NCBI GenBank assembly: GCA_036245525.1
Contig: BTPG01000002.1
Span: 162,810,876-162,874,875 of the forward strand
Direction of reading: 5' to 3'
Length of the DNA: 64,000 nucleotides
DNA from: Semisulcospira habei
Lineage: Eukaryota; Mollusca; Gastropoda; Semisulcospiridae
Below the pieces are notes generated by a model that saw only the letters and a list, made by a program, of their open reading frames with translations, had not been told where the DNA came from and did not search any database. Within the stretch, counting starts at the first letter, position 1. The number at the start of each line of letters is the position of its first letter. Below, piece after piece: positions 1 through 12,060 of the stretch. Position numbers and translations under genes: made by a program.

Positions 1-1168
1 ACATTCGTAGTGCATTGTGTTTGTGCTTGTATTACCTGTGTGGTCTGTGGATTACTTGGTGTTGGGTTTTCTGTGGGATTACCGGTTTGAGCCATGACAA
101 GTTAAAACAGCGGTTACTGCTTCCAGCTGATTATGACGGTGGCGGTGACCAGGCGGTGATGTATGCAAGCCGACCGGGAGCACAGTCCCTCTTTGGAGGC
201 TCCCCACTTCTCGCCGGTCTTCATCTGTCCTTTGTTACAGTGCTTAGGTACGGACCTGCACCAAGTGTGGATCCTTCCAGTGGCCTAGCGACGGTCATGA
301 TGTCTGCCTACCATGCTCGTGCTGCTCCTCCAATCAAACTGGCAACAGTGCGTGACGTGGGAGGAAGAGAGATGGTCGCAGCCATGGGCGTTTTACCGGA
401 GGGATAAACCGGCGCTTTGCACACAGCTGACGTACAAAGCAGCATCGACGACCATGAAGGGAAAGGCAGAATCATACTGGTCGGTGCCTCGGGCAGCGCT
501 GCCCCGCCCTGAGCGGATGAATGAGCCTAGGAGCAGCGATCGGGGCTTGCCCCCCATTCGGACTGGCACCAAGAGCTCCACCCCGCCTCGTAGAGGCCTG
601 GGACATGCTCGACCGCCAGTGATGGGGTTCGCCCCTAGGCAAGTGTCGGCATATGGAGCTCGGTCCCCCCGCAATAAAGATGTTTGGCCAGATTATCACC
701 CCCCAGGTGAGAGAGAGAGAGAGAGCCCAAGTGGGGGACCCCCCCCCCCCCCCCCCCCGAGAAGCAAGTGCCCGCCAGCCTTAGGCTGGACCAGCGCCGT
801 CACCGGGCTGCGTCTAGGACGCACCTCTCAGGGAGGGACAGGAAATTTAGCCACAGAATGCACACGAGAGCTCCACCCAACCTCGTAGAGGACCCAGATT
901 TGCAAGGTCACTCACTACGGGATTCGTCCCCCAGGTACGGGTCTGCATGGAGCTCGGGCATCTCGCAGTAAACGGAGGGCGATTCAGTCATGTGAGACAC
1001 AGAACTCACGCAAGAGCTCCACCCCGCCTCGTAGAGGCCCGGGACATGCTCGACTGCCAGTGATGGGGTTCGCCCCTAGGCATGTGTCGGCATATGGAGC
1101 GCGGTCCCCCCGCAGTAAAGGTGGAAGGCGAGATACGAGTCTCAGACAAGCAAGCTTTTGGGACCGGA
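1..1168. mobile_element. Worn DIRS-type remnant, left of the Polinton
   Basis: This GC-rich stretch has no long intact frame. Its first 150 bases, rich in GTGTGG/GGATTACC words, resemble the 5' non-coding part of the better preserved DIRS copy near 42180-42280. It ends where the Polinton begins, and the flank at 25866 onward is also DIRS-like, so I infer one older element or cluster split by the Polinton. It contains a duplicated block (569-677 and 1012-1120) and a poly-C run near 739-757. The family assignment of this piece is an inference from composition and context; no catalytic motif survives in it. Confidence 0.4.
569..1120. repeat. Pair of ~108-bp direct repeats
   Basis: The blocks 569-677 and 1012-1120 are nearly the same (few differences over about 108 bases), both starting AAGAGCTCCACCCCGCCTCG and ending in a CCCCCCGCA-AAAG stretch. 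The spacing is 443 bp. Such internal repeats recur in the Gag-like parts of the DIRS copies in this window. Confidence 0.85.
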
Positions 1169-2495
1169 AGAGAAAGTATATAGGAGAATACAACCCCACC
1201 CATTTCAGAAACAATTGATTTATTTGATCCTTTCCGTAAATAAACAAACGCACTTGACCAAATACATTTAACAGCATTATCTGCCCAGTCAGGTCCCCCA
1301 ACCCCTTGGAAACAAAAGGCTAGTTAAAATATCTTCCCGAGAAATACACACCACCCACCCCCCACACCCCACCACTCGATGCTGTCAGAGTTGGCCTTCC
1401 TGAGAATACTTCCTGTTCATACCACCATGGTAAACAATAGTCCTCTATGCCCAAATAGTGTCTCTCTCTCTCTCTCTCTCTCTCTGCACACACAAAACAA
1501 ATTAGCATTCCTTTTTGTGTCAACGCTTCAATGTATGTCACTAAACCACTGTGTCATTTTTTTTTACTCTGGGGCAAACCAAAAATATAGAACAAATCTC
1601 GAATGTAGGTTATTTCGTAAATGAAACGTCCAACGTGAAAGCCCCACCCGGGTCTGCCCTGGGGGACTTGGGTGGGGTTAGGTATTTTTTAGTTCCCAGG
1701 GTCACCCTGGTCAGCCCCACAGGGTGGGTTTTTCTCTCTATTCTGGGGCATGTGTTTCTGTCTACCCTTTGTCCATTCACCTGTATTTGCCTTTTTAAAA
1801 CTCTCCCTACTGTCTGCACTGCCTGTAGCTCTTGATATTGGATGTGTGTTGCTAAATGGTCTTAGCTTTATTTCTGCCCCATGTTGTAGGTTTATTTAAT
1901 GTATTTGACCGGCTGGCGACATACATTCAATTTTCTGTTTAGTTTTTTTTCACAAGCAGTGCAGGCACGTCCTGAGAAAGCCTTGTTGCTGTCGGGACGT
2001 TAAGCAATGTACAATCAATCAATCAATCCAACGTGAAAAATTGTGTGGAGGAAAATTTATCTGTGAAAAGTTTTCACTTCACACATCGTGACTGCTGCGA
2101 CGCACACGGACATTGCGCTGTTGAACAATCGGCCTTTATGCTCAACCCTGTCGCGTGATGAAACCGGATTCCTGTTGCGTGCAGTTATTGCCGTCATAAC
2201 CTGTAGGTAGAGACAGCTGTTGTGTAGTCATGTGAGTTTACAAGATTGCATCTCTTTCATAACCAGAAAGTTGGGCTTGAAAATTGGTTGTGAAACGGTT
2301 TCCTGTTTTCGCTCCAGTGGGTGACAATCAGCCTTTCATACAGTTATTTATTAGTCTGTCGCGTGATGCATTTAAATTGAAACCCACAACTTTAATCCCA
2401 GGAGAGACCTCAATTATTCAATTTAGTATACACCCCATCATGTTTACAAGTGTTTTAGATCACTCTAGGAGAAAATTGGGTGTGAGTTGTTAGTT
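1169..2495 (+). repeat. Left terminal inverted repeat of Polinton
   Basis: Reverse complement of 24935-25865, apart from the 386-bp retroposon (plus target duplication) at 1641-2038. Similarity fades after the GGGTGTGA words at about 2480-2495. It contains a CT microsatellite at about 1460-1484, mirrored as GA in the right repeat. No gene is evident; short frames in it are incidental. Confidence 0.95.
1641..2026 (+). repeat. AATC-tailed retroposon, copy 1
   Basis: A ~386-bp element that begins GCCCCACCCGGGTCTGCC and ends in an (AATC)n tail. It is flanked by the 12-base direct repeat TCCAACGTGAAA (1629-1640 and 2027-2038), so it moved by target-primed retroposition. The mirrored site in the right terminal repeat (around 25395) is empty, which confirms the boundaries. 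I see no tRNA A/B boxes, so it may be a short non-LTR retrotransposon derivative rather than a tRNA SINE. Other copies: 16871, 17215, 21116, 28156 and 36054. Confidence 0.9.
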
Positions 2496-2669
2496 TGAAG
2501 TTTGAGTGAGTCTCGTGACCAAGAAGGCTAAAATTGGTTCAGTTTAGTCCGTGTTTCAGCACAAGCGCGACGTGCCTACTAATACGTTCGGATTTTATAG
2601 TGATTTCGGTATTCAAAATGGGCTGTGAAGGATTAAAACCAAAACAACTTAAAAGCTAAGTGAATACTT
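2496..2669. other. Non-coding gap between TIR and capsid gene
   Basis: AT-rich sequence between the end of the terminal repeat and the stop codon of the capsid gene. No feature seen. Confidence 0.5.
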
Positions 2670-3953
2670 TTAATATATGTGAGCGCTTAGTCGGCTCTCA
2701 GAGATGTTTAGTTGCGCATCATAAATCAGATACAAATATATATTTATATTTTCAGATTTTTCTGTTTTTTTCTGAATTTGAATTGAGATTCCGTCACTAC
2801 CGTTTTCGATAATACGGCCAGAACCATGAAGGAAATTATCCTCCGTAGAACGCAGATCTAGCCACAGTGCGTACTTGTCTGTCAGGTATTCACCGATTCT
2901 TACGTCATACAGATGCAGATCTTTGCACGCAATATTTGCTGATTTTTCTCTAAGTCTTCCCCCAGCAAAATACTTTGTGATCTCATCATAGTGCTGATAT
3001 CCCATCATTCCAGATGCAAAAATTTGATTAGGTCAGCCTTCGATTGTGCAGGATAAATGTGTAATTTTCGGATTGTAAAATTTTTCTGAATCTCTTTTGT
3101 AAGGACTTTCAGGTTCAGTAAATAACATAAGAATGCCTTTCAGTGACCTAGCAGGCGTGTTTAGGTTGATATTCCAAATCTGGTCGCTTTTATTTTTATT
3201 AAATAAACTGTGTCTAATCACTCTGTCATAATAAATCGGAAGTCTTGACTGGTACTGATTTTGTATGAGTCTGGCTAGTTCAGTATGCGTGACAATCTCA
3301 TATTCCAAGGAAATGTTAGAGATCTTATATGATGCATTGAGATCCGTTGATTTGATAACTTTGGAGTAATCATTGAAGGTTAGTTCAAAACTCAGGCGGT
3401 CATTTAGTGCCCCTTGGTAATAAGGCGAATGTCCTGTTAGGATTTCAAATTCGAGTGGAATGCAAAACCTATTTCCATATGTTTCGGCCACAATAACGTC
3501 CTTTGCTTCTGTGGTTGTTTTGTCTGATGCATTTATTCGAATTTTCATAATGCTATCTGACTGTATGCCTTGATAAATACGATCCTCTCGTTCTGGTTGT
3601 GTAAGCCACAAATCCGTGTAGCAGTAGAACACATCAGCATCGTCAAGACTAAACACTTCCTGTCCTTCAAGTTTAACTTTAATATTCTTAATAATTGCTC
3701 TACCTAGATTGTTAACTAGTGTTCTTTTGTCATCTGCGTCCGATGAAAGTTCAATATTAAAAGCAAGACGAGCAGTACCAGGAACAATAACGTCACTGGG
3801 GCCTAGGTTTGGAAACTTGACAGTAAGAGTCTGGTTTTGGTCTATAGTACTAGGATTGTTTGTGATGACAATTGATTGTCTAACTGCTTTAACACCGAAA
3901 GGTTCACGTAGTTTTCTGTGTGGGTCTAACTTTGATCCGTAGGACTGTGTCAT
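2670..3953 (-). pseudogene. Polinton double-jelly-roll major capsid protein, one in-frame stop
   Basis: Reads on the minus strand from an ATG at 3953 (MTQSYGSK...), about 428 codons, the usual size for a Polinton major capsid protein. The call rests on strand-rich sequence and family-like stretches such as LTGHSPYYQGALNDRLSFEL in the middle and a C-terminal YALWLDLRSTEDN...HGSGR region. A single in-frame TGA at 3033-3035 separates an N-terminal part of about 306 codons from a C-terminal part that continues in the same frame to the stop at 2670; there is no shift of frame. So this is a point nonsense change, or less likely a recoded stop. The start at 3953 is preferred over an upstream ATG because the AATAAAA box lies directly before it. 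It is divergent from the 3996 gene with 42 bp between. The product would form the capsomers of a Polinton virion; assignment is by recalled family pattern, not by a search. Confidence 0.75.
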
Positions 3954-3995
3954 TTTTATTATGCACAATAAAAAAAAATTAAAATAATAAAAACA
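3954..3995. promoter_or_regulatory. Bidirectional AT-rich promoter region
   Basis: Forty-two bases separate the start codons of two divergent genes. Read leftward it ends GCATAATAAAA directly before the capsid ATG; read rightward it ends AATAATAAAAACA before the other ATG. The same kind of box precedes the starts at 13888, 14622, 15521 and 16453, so it probably is the Polinton core promoter (inference). Confidence 0.55.
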
Positions 3996-5117
3996 ATGGC
4001 CGCGGGAGGATTTAATCATGAAGATTTTGAAATGGATGACACGTATGATTTTGGTAATACAACAGATATGACAGATATGGCAGATATGACTGGTACAAGA
4101 AATATTTACAGTTTACGTCACGAACTTTTAGAAACCAAAGTGAACTCATTTTATGATCATGTTGGTGGCCGCCCAGACAACATAGACCCTAACCAGTTTG
4201 AACTTGATGGCAAGGGTCATTTATATTTAAATACTGTTGACAAAGGAAAAGTACTATTGACTAACAAAAAAGACCCTAGTAGGTTTAGGGCTTTAAGTAC
4301 AATAAAAAATGAAGGTGGTGTTAGTGCCTTGCGTCAACTTGGTATTGGTGGGTCTCCTGTCACGCCAAGACTGGTTAGTGTGCTTCAAGACACGCAAACA
4401 AAGTTACCAACAGGGCAAGAAATTGAAATGGCACCAGTAACAAGCCTACCAGAAATAGCAAACACAGTGATACAAGAAACCTCATTTACTGAAGGACAAA
4501 TAAATGATGCTATGAAAACAATAGAAGATCCACCTTTGTCAATGCGGGAGATTATAGGGTTAGATAAATCACTGCAGACAATAAGAGGTGAGATGGTTAA
4601 TAATCTTGCCAAACTGGGAGAGCTTGATAAACACATAGAACGTGAAAAAGAGAAACTGGCTACCGCAGACAATGGGAATCTTGACACAGAAATGAAAGAA
4701 AGAATCCAACACAGATTAAATGATTTGCAGATAGAAAGATCAGGAAGGTTAGAAGCGATTAGTATCGGGAGGGAAAAACTGAAAATACAGGTCAACAGGA
4801 TTAGAGAAACTATTCAGAAAATACTTCACGAAGACACTACTCTGGCTGAGAGACTTAAAACACTTTTCAGAGAACAGGGTATCACAATTGCCAGTTTAAT
4901 TACAGCTCTGGGGTTTATTATCAGTACAGTTGTGTTGGCTGTAACGGGTGGTGGTTCTCCACCTCCAGCACCACCAACCCCAGTCCCCACAGATCCAAAA
5001 GACTTACAGTCGTGGGTAAAGAAACAACTGTCACACATATCAGACTTGCTTAAAGGTCCTGGTTCAGCAATTAGTCAGTTGAGGACAGCGAAAAAAAATT
5101 TCGAAGTCCCTACCTGA
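3996..5117 (+). pseudogene. Polinton coiled-coil membrane protein, N-terminal part (split by transposon)
   Basis: The first 352 or so residues belong to the Polinton gene. They comprise an acidic N-terminus with DMTDMADMT repeats, a long helical/coiled-coil middle (about residues 165-290, rich in E, K and R), then one hydrophobic segment (ITIASLITALGFIISTVV) and a GGGSPPPAPPTP linker, then WVKKQLSHISDLLK. The frame enters the TTAA transposon at 5054, so its last 20 or so codons are transposon terminal-repeat sequence ending at a stop at 5115-5117. The rest of the protein is found at 12436-12614, after the transposon. The same arrangement, membrane segment plus Pro-rich linker plus a LPGI..VVSWLI tail, occurs in other animal Polintons as I recall them. 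Its function is unknown; a structural or membrane role is possible. Confidence 0.8.
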
Positions 5118-5425
5118 CTTGAAGTGCAACCCTGACAGGGCCTCATCAGATGGGATCCCCGAACATTCACGTTACTATAGCTGCTGTAGAGTGTCAGACG
5201 TCCTTGACGGCTGTCACAGTTCATGCAAACAGGTATACGCCACTCAGCTGCCAAAGGTCACTTCCAGTTGCATCTGTCCGTACACGGTAACACCCACAAT
5301 TCTCGTGCAACAACAACGAAAGATGACTATCCAACCTGGGCCGGTACTGGGAAGCACTGAGCGACGTCCACAGCGTCCAAAAATGGCCCAGGGAATGGTG
5401 ACGGTACGTCGAACATGCTATATCG
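5054..5425 (+). repeat. Left terminal inverted repeat of TTAA transposon
   Basis: Reverse complement of about 12061-12435 with roughly 80-90 percent identity by eye. It keeps recognisable blocks such as CTATAGCTGCTGTAGAGTGT and GACGTCCTTGACGGCTGTCA. Read outward, both repeats encode a short frame starting M-D-P-PF-GPFLDA-DV. Confidence 0.9.
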
Positions 5426-7185
5426 TGGTCTTCTCATTTCTTATGTCCTCGCATTTATCCAAAACAAGGTTTCCTTGAAAGCGTTTGCAAACAACAAGTC
5501 TTTATGGTAGTCGCCATTTTTACGAAGGGAAGCTACTAGATAATGTTTGTGTAAGGGACAGCACTCCCGTGCTAAGCAACGCGCAAACGCCCACCTCAAA
5601 ACGATTTTATTTTTCACAAAAGCCTGGGAGATAATTTACAGGTCATCATGCAACAATGTGATGTGCATGGGTGACAGTGCGAGAATATGAAATGAATGTA
5701 AACGGGACATAAATATGCCCCATAAATCCATGGCCAGCAAGCGATATACATTCCCATGAGCTCCTGCGGATGCAGGGGCTCATGAGAATGTATGACGTTT
5801 GCATTTGGAACAGGCTGGCTGAAGGCCTGTTCTGTCTGAACCAAACAGCTGAAATTCAGCTTTTCGGGATTTTGAAAAGCTGAATCAGCTTCTAGGAGTG
5901 AAGACGGTCACCCATTGATGTGATTGTGCCTGTTCGTGTGTGTCACACGGACATAAAATTTGATTCCATTATAAGAATCTAAGCACTAGGTAATATTTTG
6001 CTTTGTCGTTTACTTCTCATCTTGTTTTTTTGTATCACAAAAGATAATTACCGTCTGCAAACTTGATGAGTTCAGTGATAATATTTTCTCCCCAGACCAA
6101 CTGCTGTCTATGCACACGCAATGCACCCTGCCCAATGCATACCTCATGCAGGTGCCTGACAGCAAACACCGATACACCAACTACAAGCTAAAGGGTGCAC
6201 GAGCAAACGAGAGGCAAGTTTCAAAATAATTAGATACAGGGCCGCAGCAGATGGTTCCGGCCTTCGCCATACCAATAATGTATACATTTTTTTGACAAGA
6301 CCATATAATTATGTCTGTTTATGCCCTCGACCCAAATTAATTTAAATGTTACTAATTTTTCCATTTTTGGGGGGTTGTGCGAATTTCCCCCCCCCCCCCC
6401 CCCCCCCCCCCCTGCCCGATTGACTTTAGGAAGCAGATGAAAGCAAGCTGGCATCATGCAGGCATGCACCCCTTCGGCTGGAGCATTAGGTTTCTTTCAC
6501 CTCGTGCTATGGTTATGAGATATGAAATAAATGTTAGGAAACAGATATATATATATATTATGTAATTGGTATTCTAACCACAATATATTTCATTCATAGT
6601 TTATCTATGTTTGCACTGACAGCAAACCATGTGGGATTTATTTCTGATTACTCCATATAGCAATGTTCTCTATCAGAAAACTGAAATGACTCAACCCGCA
6701 AAAATAAATATCAAGGAAATATATCAGTTCACAACAGCAAGAGGTATATCTCACTTGATCTTCATTTTGTGACAAAAACATTGTTTTCAAATACACTTCA
6801 ACGTATGGCTTATTTGTTTATATCTGTACTGAGTGAAACTGTTAAAAATGCCTTTCATTGTGAGGCTTCTCTTATGAGTTTACCAAAATCGTCAAGTACA
6901 TCAATAGGTGTCTCTTGGCTTGACTTCACGAACGAAGATTCTATAGGGCTTGCCCACGTCGTCTGCAGGCATTTTCGTGGCTGCGGAGGCCAATCCGGGA
7001 CAGGCAGGTTTACATCAATAAGTGTATACATAAATAAAACACAATTACCATGATTGTCATAATTCCTAAAAATACAGCTGATTTTTTTTATGAAATGAGT
7101 ATGTCTATCCTCAACAAGACCAAGTAGTCTATGTACCCTACAGAACCACATAGTCCAGATCAAAATGGTGACTGCGAAGCGTGTG
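5426..7185. other. Transposon interior with hairpins and one exon-like stretch
   Basis: Contains three neighbouring imperfect palindromes (5747-5795 around CATGAGCTCCTGCGG, 5810-5835, and 5848-5895), a poly-C run at 6387-6412 and a plain AT-rich remainder. On the + strand, about 6020-6228 stays open and reads ...SDNIFSPDQLLSMHTQ... to ...GARANER before a possible GC-AG type donor. I do not recognise it. On the minus strand, 6855-7015 reads VNLPVPDWPPQPRKC..., perhaps an exon. Neither is supported beyond composition. Confidence 0.3.
6387..6412. repeat. Poly-C tract
   Basis: A run of 26 C. On the minus strand it is a G-run able to form quadruplex structures. Confidence 0.95.
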
Positions 7186-7335
7186 TAATGCAGAGACGAA
7201 CTCAACGAAAAAAAGAAAGACGCTTAGAAAAGACAGCTACAACACAATTTTATTCATATTATCTAGTAATAAATTGTGTTGTAACTGTCATTTCTAAGCG
7301 ACGTTCTTTCCTCATAGGGTTCTTCTCTACAGAAC
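7186..7335. repeat. Palindromic MITE, copy 1
   Basis: An inverted repeat with arms of about 55-60 bases around a short centre. The left arm carries GACGCTTAGAAAAGACAGCT and ACAACACAATTTT; the right arm mirrors these (ATTGTGTTGTAACTGTCATT). A related single arm lies at 34484-34556 in a GALNS intron, so this is a dispersed family without coding capacity. Confidence 0.75.
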
Positions 7336-7536
7336 AACATACATGTGCACTTTTACTTCCTGCACCATATATAACTGTAATAATACATGAGGCAAAAACA
7401 CAAACAGAACAGAGACAACCATTTTAATTATAAAGAAACAATTTCAGTGATGTCATTGAATTATATGCATGGTATATTTTGCTTATGATGCTGTCATTCA
7501 AACTTGGTCACTGTGTTTTGGTAAGTGAGGGAGAGG

Positions 7537-7678
<142 letters not shown>

Positions 7679-7772
7679 GCAACGATTTCCTAATGTAATG
7701 TTACATATGGCAATATAGTTCTATCATCATATGCTAAATTTTGCTATCCACCAAAATGCTAATATTGCCATG

Positions 7773-7967
7773 ATTCCACAGCAGACAGCCTTCATGGACA
7801 GGTCCAACCAGTGAAGAGACAACAGACTGGCCAGTGTCAAACATGTCACCAAACTGCAGGGGCGTTAGCAGCAATGTCACACAGAAACTTTGGAACAGCA
7901 AACAGCCTGATGCAGTGCAGTGTGCCCCAACTTGCTCTCAGCAGGCAGCTGCAAGACAAGAACAAAG
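7773..7967 (+). other. Possible exon in TTAA transposon
   Basis: A CACAG acceptor-like site at about 7772 is followed by an open stretch containing TGQCQTCHQTAGALAAMSH and QLQDKNK, then an AAG/GTCAGT donor-like site. The CxxC spacing hints at metal binding but it matches nothing I know. It is given as an exon candidate only. Confidence 0.25.
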
Positions 7968-8771
7968 GTCAGTTAGTACATGTGAAGATGTACTGCAAAC
8001 ACTGTTCTAGATGAGTTTACTTGGCTACCGGGTATCAGCCAGTATAATCTACTCAACATGAAACCAACCGTAATGAATCAATCACAGCCAGTGTAATCAA
8101 TAAACTCCATACAAGACAGATTTGCAAAATAACTTTTACAAACAATTTCTTTGTCTCGGTGATGGTCAAACGATTTATACAGTTTTGTTCTAATAATAAA
8201 AGACATTGTAGCTTTGCAATGCTGCTTGGTAACATGATATTATATGAATATGTTTTCAGGCCAACATAACCAACTTTTCCCTGGGGGAGACTAAAGATGC
8301 ACTCAACCGATGAGCAGCCCCTGGTGACCATATCGAATGTGGGAGTAGAGGCGACACCTTATCAGCGCGTGACCAGTGAAGACAATCCGGCCTACTGTTT
8401 GTGTGGGAATCATCTAATAATAATGGACAACAAGAACTACTGAATTTGATCCAGCTGATCGAGTTAACAGAAGAACCAACTTTTCTAGATATTTGTAAGA
8501 AGCAGACCGAAGTCAAATTTTGCAGCGTCAAAAATTATAGCATCACATTTGCAAATAAAATTCCCACATTATAATAGCAATCAAACATCACCAACACTCT
8601 ACATACAGATTTTTTTCAGTTGTGGCATGAGAGCCATATGGGGCTTGGCAACAGCAAACACTGTTGCTCTTGTCAGGTGGCCATAATCAGATGGCAGTTT
8701 CTAAGCCCCAATCTAAACTACCTGAGGGCACTATCTGGTTGTGTATGTGTGTGAAACCAACCTCCAAGTCT

Positions 8772-8899
8772 TTACTTCTGCTGAAAAACCACATCCACTC
8801 GTCGCTCAATCTTGTCATCTGTACTGCGTAGGTAATGTAACAAACTGGAGAGCTTCTCATCAGTGAGGCATTGGGGATACAAGGCCACGGAGCACATTC
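8772..8899 (-). other. Possible terminal exon in TTAA transposon
   Basis: On the minus strand, after a TCATCAAG acceptor-like site, the frame reads GMCSVALYPQCLTDEKLSS, a charged helical stretch (DDKIERRVDVVFQQK) and a TAA at 8774-8772. The codon pattern looks like real protein. It may be the last exon of a spliced gene running leftward together with stretches at 11252-11345, 10389-10520 and 9403-9530. Confidence 0.35.
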
Positions 8900-9402
8900 C
8901 TTGATGAGAAAAAACAGAATGAAGAGAACATTTTCATTAACTTTTAAAATTTACTTTCTGTCATGGAGATTGTTTACATCTGTTTGTACAAGTAGTTGGG
9001 ACATGAATAAATGGACACATGCATGTAATATATACTCCATATTGTGCACTTTGTACTCTCTATACAAGAAAGTATTAAAGTTGAATGTAAAAGCAAAATG
9101 TTGGACATTTTTTGTTTTCAATACATTTGGACATTCTTCTTCATAAATTGCATACATGTCTGCTTTCATTTTTCATCCTTGTTATAACTACATACTGTAA
9201 ACAGTGCACATGAACAGGAATTCTGCACCTGACTTGCCATAAGAAAGAATTAGTTTTCATGGTCAGTGTCACAATCCTAAATAGTATATTTCTACAAATA
9301 CATGTACTGTAATGATACTGAAAATGACATGTACAATACTGCACTTGTACCAGAAATTGCACAAGTGTGTAACATACATGTACTATGCATATTTCTGCTG
9401 TG

Positions 9403-9530
9403 CTACCTGGTATGCCTGTTGCTAATCTTGGTATGCTGCTTGCATACTTGGTGGTTGAAGTCAAGGATGGTAAGCCTGTTGCGCATTATGTAGCCTTTGT
9501 AGCCAATGAAAGTTTTTTGGGGGGGCCATT
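9403..9530 (-). other. Possible transposase exon (Kolobok-like, weak)
   Basis: The minus-strand frame reads FIGYKGYIMRNRLTILDFNH and then KTSN-like residues. A pattern of R-x-L-x-I-L-D-x-N-x-x near a basic C-terminal region occurs in multi-exon transposase-like proteins of invertebrates as I recall them. The match is from memory and short. Confidence 0.25.
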
Positions 9531-10388
9531 TCATTTTCAGCCACATAGATACATCCCCTTGACTAACACTCAAAACACTCAATGATGAGACTGAAACATA
9601 TCTAAACTCTAAGTCAAAATAAGTGCATAAATAAGACATGATACCTTGATCATGCCTGGCAAGGACACTCGTAATGTGTGGTGATAACAGGCTTTATCCC
9701 TTGTTTCAAGTGGTGTTTAGCCTTTGGCAGCAGCAAAGAAACTGAAAACAGATGGCCAATATAATAGATAAAGCAAAACCTGAAAGTAAAAAAAGCACAA
9801 AAGTGAAAATGTACCAGCAGCAGTTTATACTGAGTAGGTTATTTCGATGACAGGACAGTTTCGTGTGTTTTTGTTCTGCATACACTCAAGGATATAATCC
9901 TCCATGTAAACACACAGCTCAACTCAAACCTTTTATGCAATTCGCTTGCCTTTGTGCCACACATCAAAGTAATGATCCAGATGTTTCAGTGGCTGCGATC
10001 AAGTCAGTAATAATATACAAATCTATTTCATACTGGAAAAAAGATACATGCATTACAGAGTGGCAAACTGACCGGTAGCTAGCACTAGCTGTTATGAAGA
10101 CTTGGGAGAAAAACCACCATGGCACCATGATAATAATGTTTACTGTCAACTTGTAAATATACTTACAGTGTGGAGGTAGCAGTCATATGTAAATCATAAC
10201 TTAGTGTTGTGACAGCAATATTTCCAGGACACTATAAGCTACTTTATGTGTGATGTGATAACACTTTTACAAACAAAAATGATTTTGTGCAAGCGCACGG
10301 GTGTACCATACTTCAAAATCAAATGCCACCAAACTGATAATTACCTGAAAGTAGCAGGAGATTACAGTAGAACTCTGTCGGTGACAAC

Positions 10389-10520
10389 TTATCGGACAGG
10401 TCTTGCTGTCTTCAGAAACTCGATGCCATGCTGTGCATTCACCAGTTTCAAGTCACCTGACCTTGTGACAGCCCTGCTGTCTAGAAACAAACCATAAACA
10501 CAGTCATGGATGGACAAAAC
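10389..10520 (-). other. Possible exon in TTAA transposon
   Basis: A good acceptor (TTCTTTTTCAACAG) on the minus strand ends at 10521, followed by an open frame beginning VLSIHDCVYGLFLDSRAV and ending at a stop near 10389. Function unknown. Confidence 0.3.
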
Positions 10521-11172
10521 CTGTTGAAAAAGAAATAAATACAGAAAATAGGCATGTGTGCACATACGCATGTGCGTGTGGCTTTCTAAAAATGGCTTAG
10601 TCACAAAATAGCAGCACATTTGAGTGTTATGATATGGAGCAATATATACATGTATTTACATGATTCACAGAAAAACTTGCAATAAAATATTTTGGTATAC
10701 AAGAATGATATTATAAGTTTTTGTCACTCATATTTCTCCTGTTCATAAGCTTGTGGTTTCAGGAAAATATGAGAAATACATTGTATCAGTGGCAAGCCAA
10801 CTTACAATAGACCACTTATATACCTGATTGTGAGTTTCATAATGAATTATGCACATACATGTATTGCTCTATTTCATCACACTGAAATGTGCTGTTATTT
10901 TGTGAACAAATATATTTTAGGTTGATTATAGTGGTATATTTTATCCTTACCTAGACCTGTTGATTATATTCTCATCCAGACAATTGCTGATGTTGTTTTC
11001 ATACAGCGAGCAGCTGTACATTTGTTTTCATTCAGACAGCTGAACATTTTGTCTGTGTTCAGACAACTGCAGGTATATTTTTTTTTTTATTCAGACAGCT
11101 GTATATTTAATTCTATTCAGACAGCTGTATATTTTGTTCTAAATATAAGCCAGCTGTACATTTTGTCCCAAG

Positions 11173-11174
<2 letters not shown>

Positions 11175-11232
<58 letters not shown>
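11175..11232. repeat. (CA)n microsatellite
   Basis: About 29 CA units. Just left of it, at 11007-11165, lies a cluster of short repeats of the form TTCAGACAGCTGTA(C/T)ATTTTGT, about four or five irregular copies. Confidence 0.95.
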
Positions 11233-11233
<1 letters not shown>

Positions 11234-11251
11234 TTTAGGTTCACAACTTAC

Positions 11252-11345
11252 CTTGCCACTGCGATTATCTGTTATGTATTGTGATGAGATTGGGCGTTGT
11301 TCCATTACTGATGCACCTTCACTTTGTACTAGCTTCACAAATGTA
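11252..11345 (-). other. Possible exon in TTAA transposon
   Basis: The minus-strand open stretch reads FVKLVQSEGASVMEQRPISS and ends in a clean AAG/GTAAGT donor at 11251. It would be upstream of the candidate exon at 10389-10520 in the same direction. Function unknown. Confidence 0.3.
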
Positions 11346-12060
11346 TCCACAGAAATAACACATTAGCTGCTTGCTGCTCTGTGAGCTCATTTGGTGTGGC
11401 ACTGAAAAAGAATCAAATGACTGGTATTTGTATAGTTATGTAATGCACACACGGGTCTTGTACTAGAAAATGGCGTGGCGTTCTGAAGATATTTACACAA
11501 AAACAACCACCACGAACCCCCAAAACAAATCGCAACTAAAAGTGGAAACTTCTAAATGTACATCAGACCAGAGCTCAGAATATATCGCATATTTCATTAT
11601 GTATATAACACAAATATGTGTAATAGAAAATTGCCCAGAAACTATTACACTTATTTATAAAGGAGAGAATATTTAAAAACAAAGTTTCAGGCTGTTACTA
11701 TAGTGACGTATAAGACGAACAGTGAGGCTAAGATTTCCAATCTATTCTTCGTCTTGTTCATCGATGTATTCTGCCTACTTCTCACCACTGTCGTCTGCTG
11801 TTATTTCCTCAGTCATCATTTCCCCCGAAATTGGTGTCCTGTACACCAGAACACACATAACATTACGATCGCTAGGGCTTCTTGTTGTTGACAAGGAAGT
11901 GGTCATTAGAGTGGTGTCCCCTGATAATACATATTTACGAGTACCTTCCCTTTGTAAACACGACGTCAGCTACACGCGCATAGGTGTTTGTTGTTGTTGG
12001 AAATATACTTACCAACAAAAGTAATATTTGTACCACAAAAAGTGAAAAGACCACACCATA

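Noticed and set aside
393..699. Minus-strand open frames in the GC-rich left flank
   Set aside because: They mirror repeated DIRS-like DNA, start and stop without conserved content, and overlap equally long + strand frames.
4385..4795. 136-codon minus-strand frame opposite the Polinton coiled-coil gene
   Set aside because: It is the shadow of a biased helical coding sequence; the + strand frame is longer, has a start box and continues beyond the insertion.
5119..5478. Independent 119-codon gene after the coiled-coil gene
   Set aside because: It lies in the terminal inverted repeat of the TTAA transposon, and the mirror copy at the other end loses the frame.
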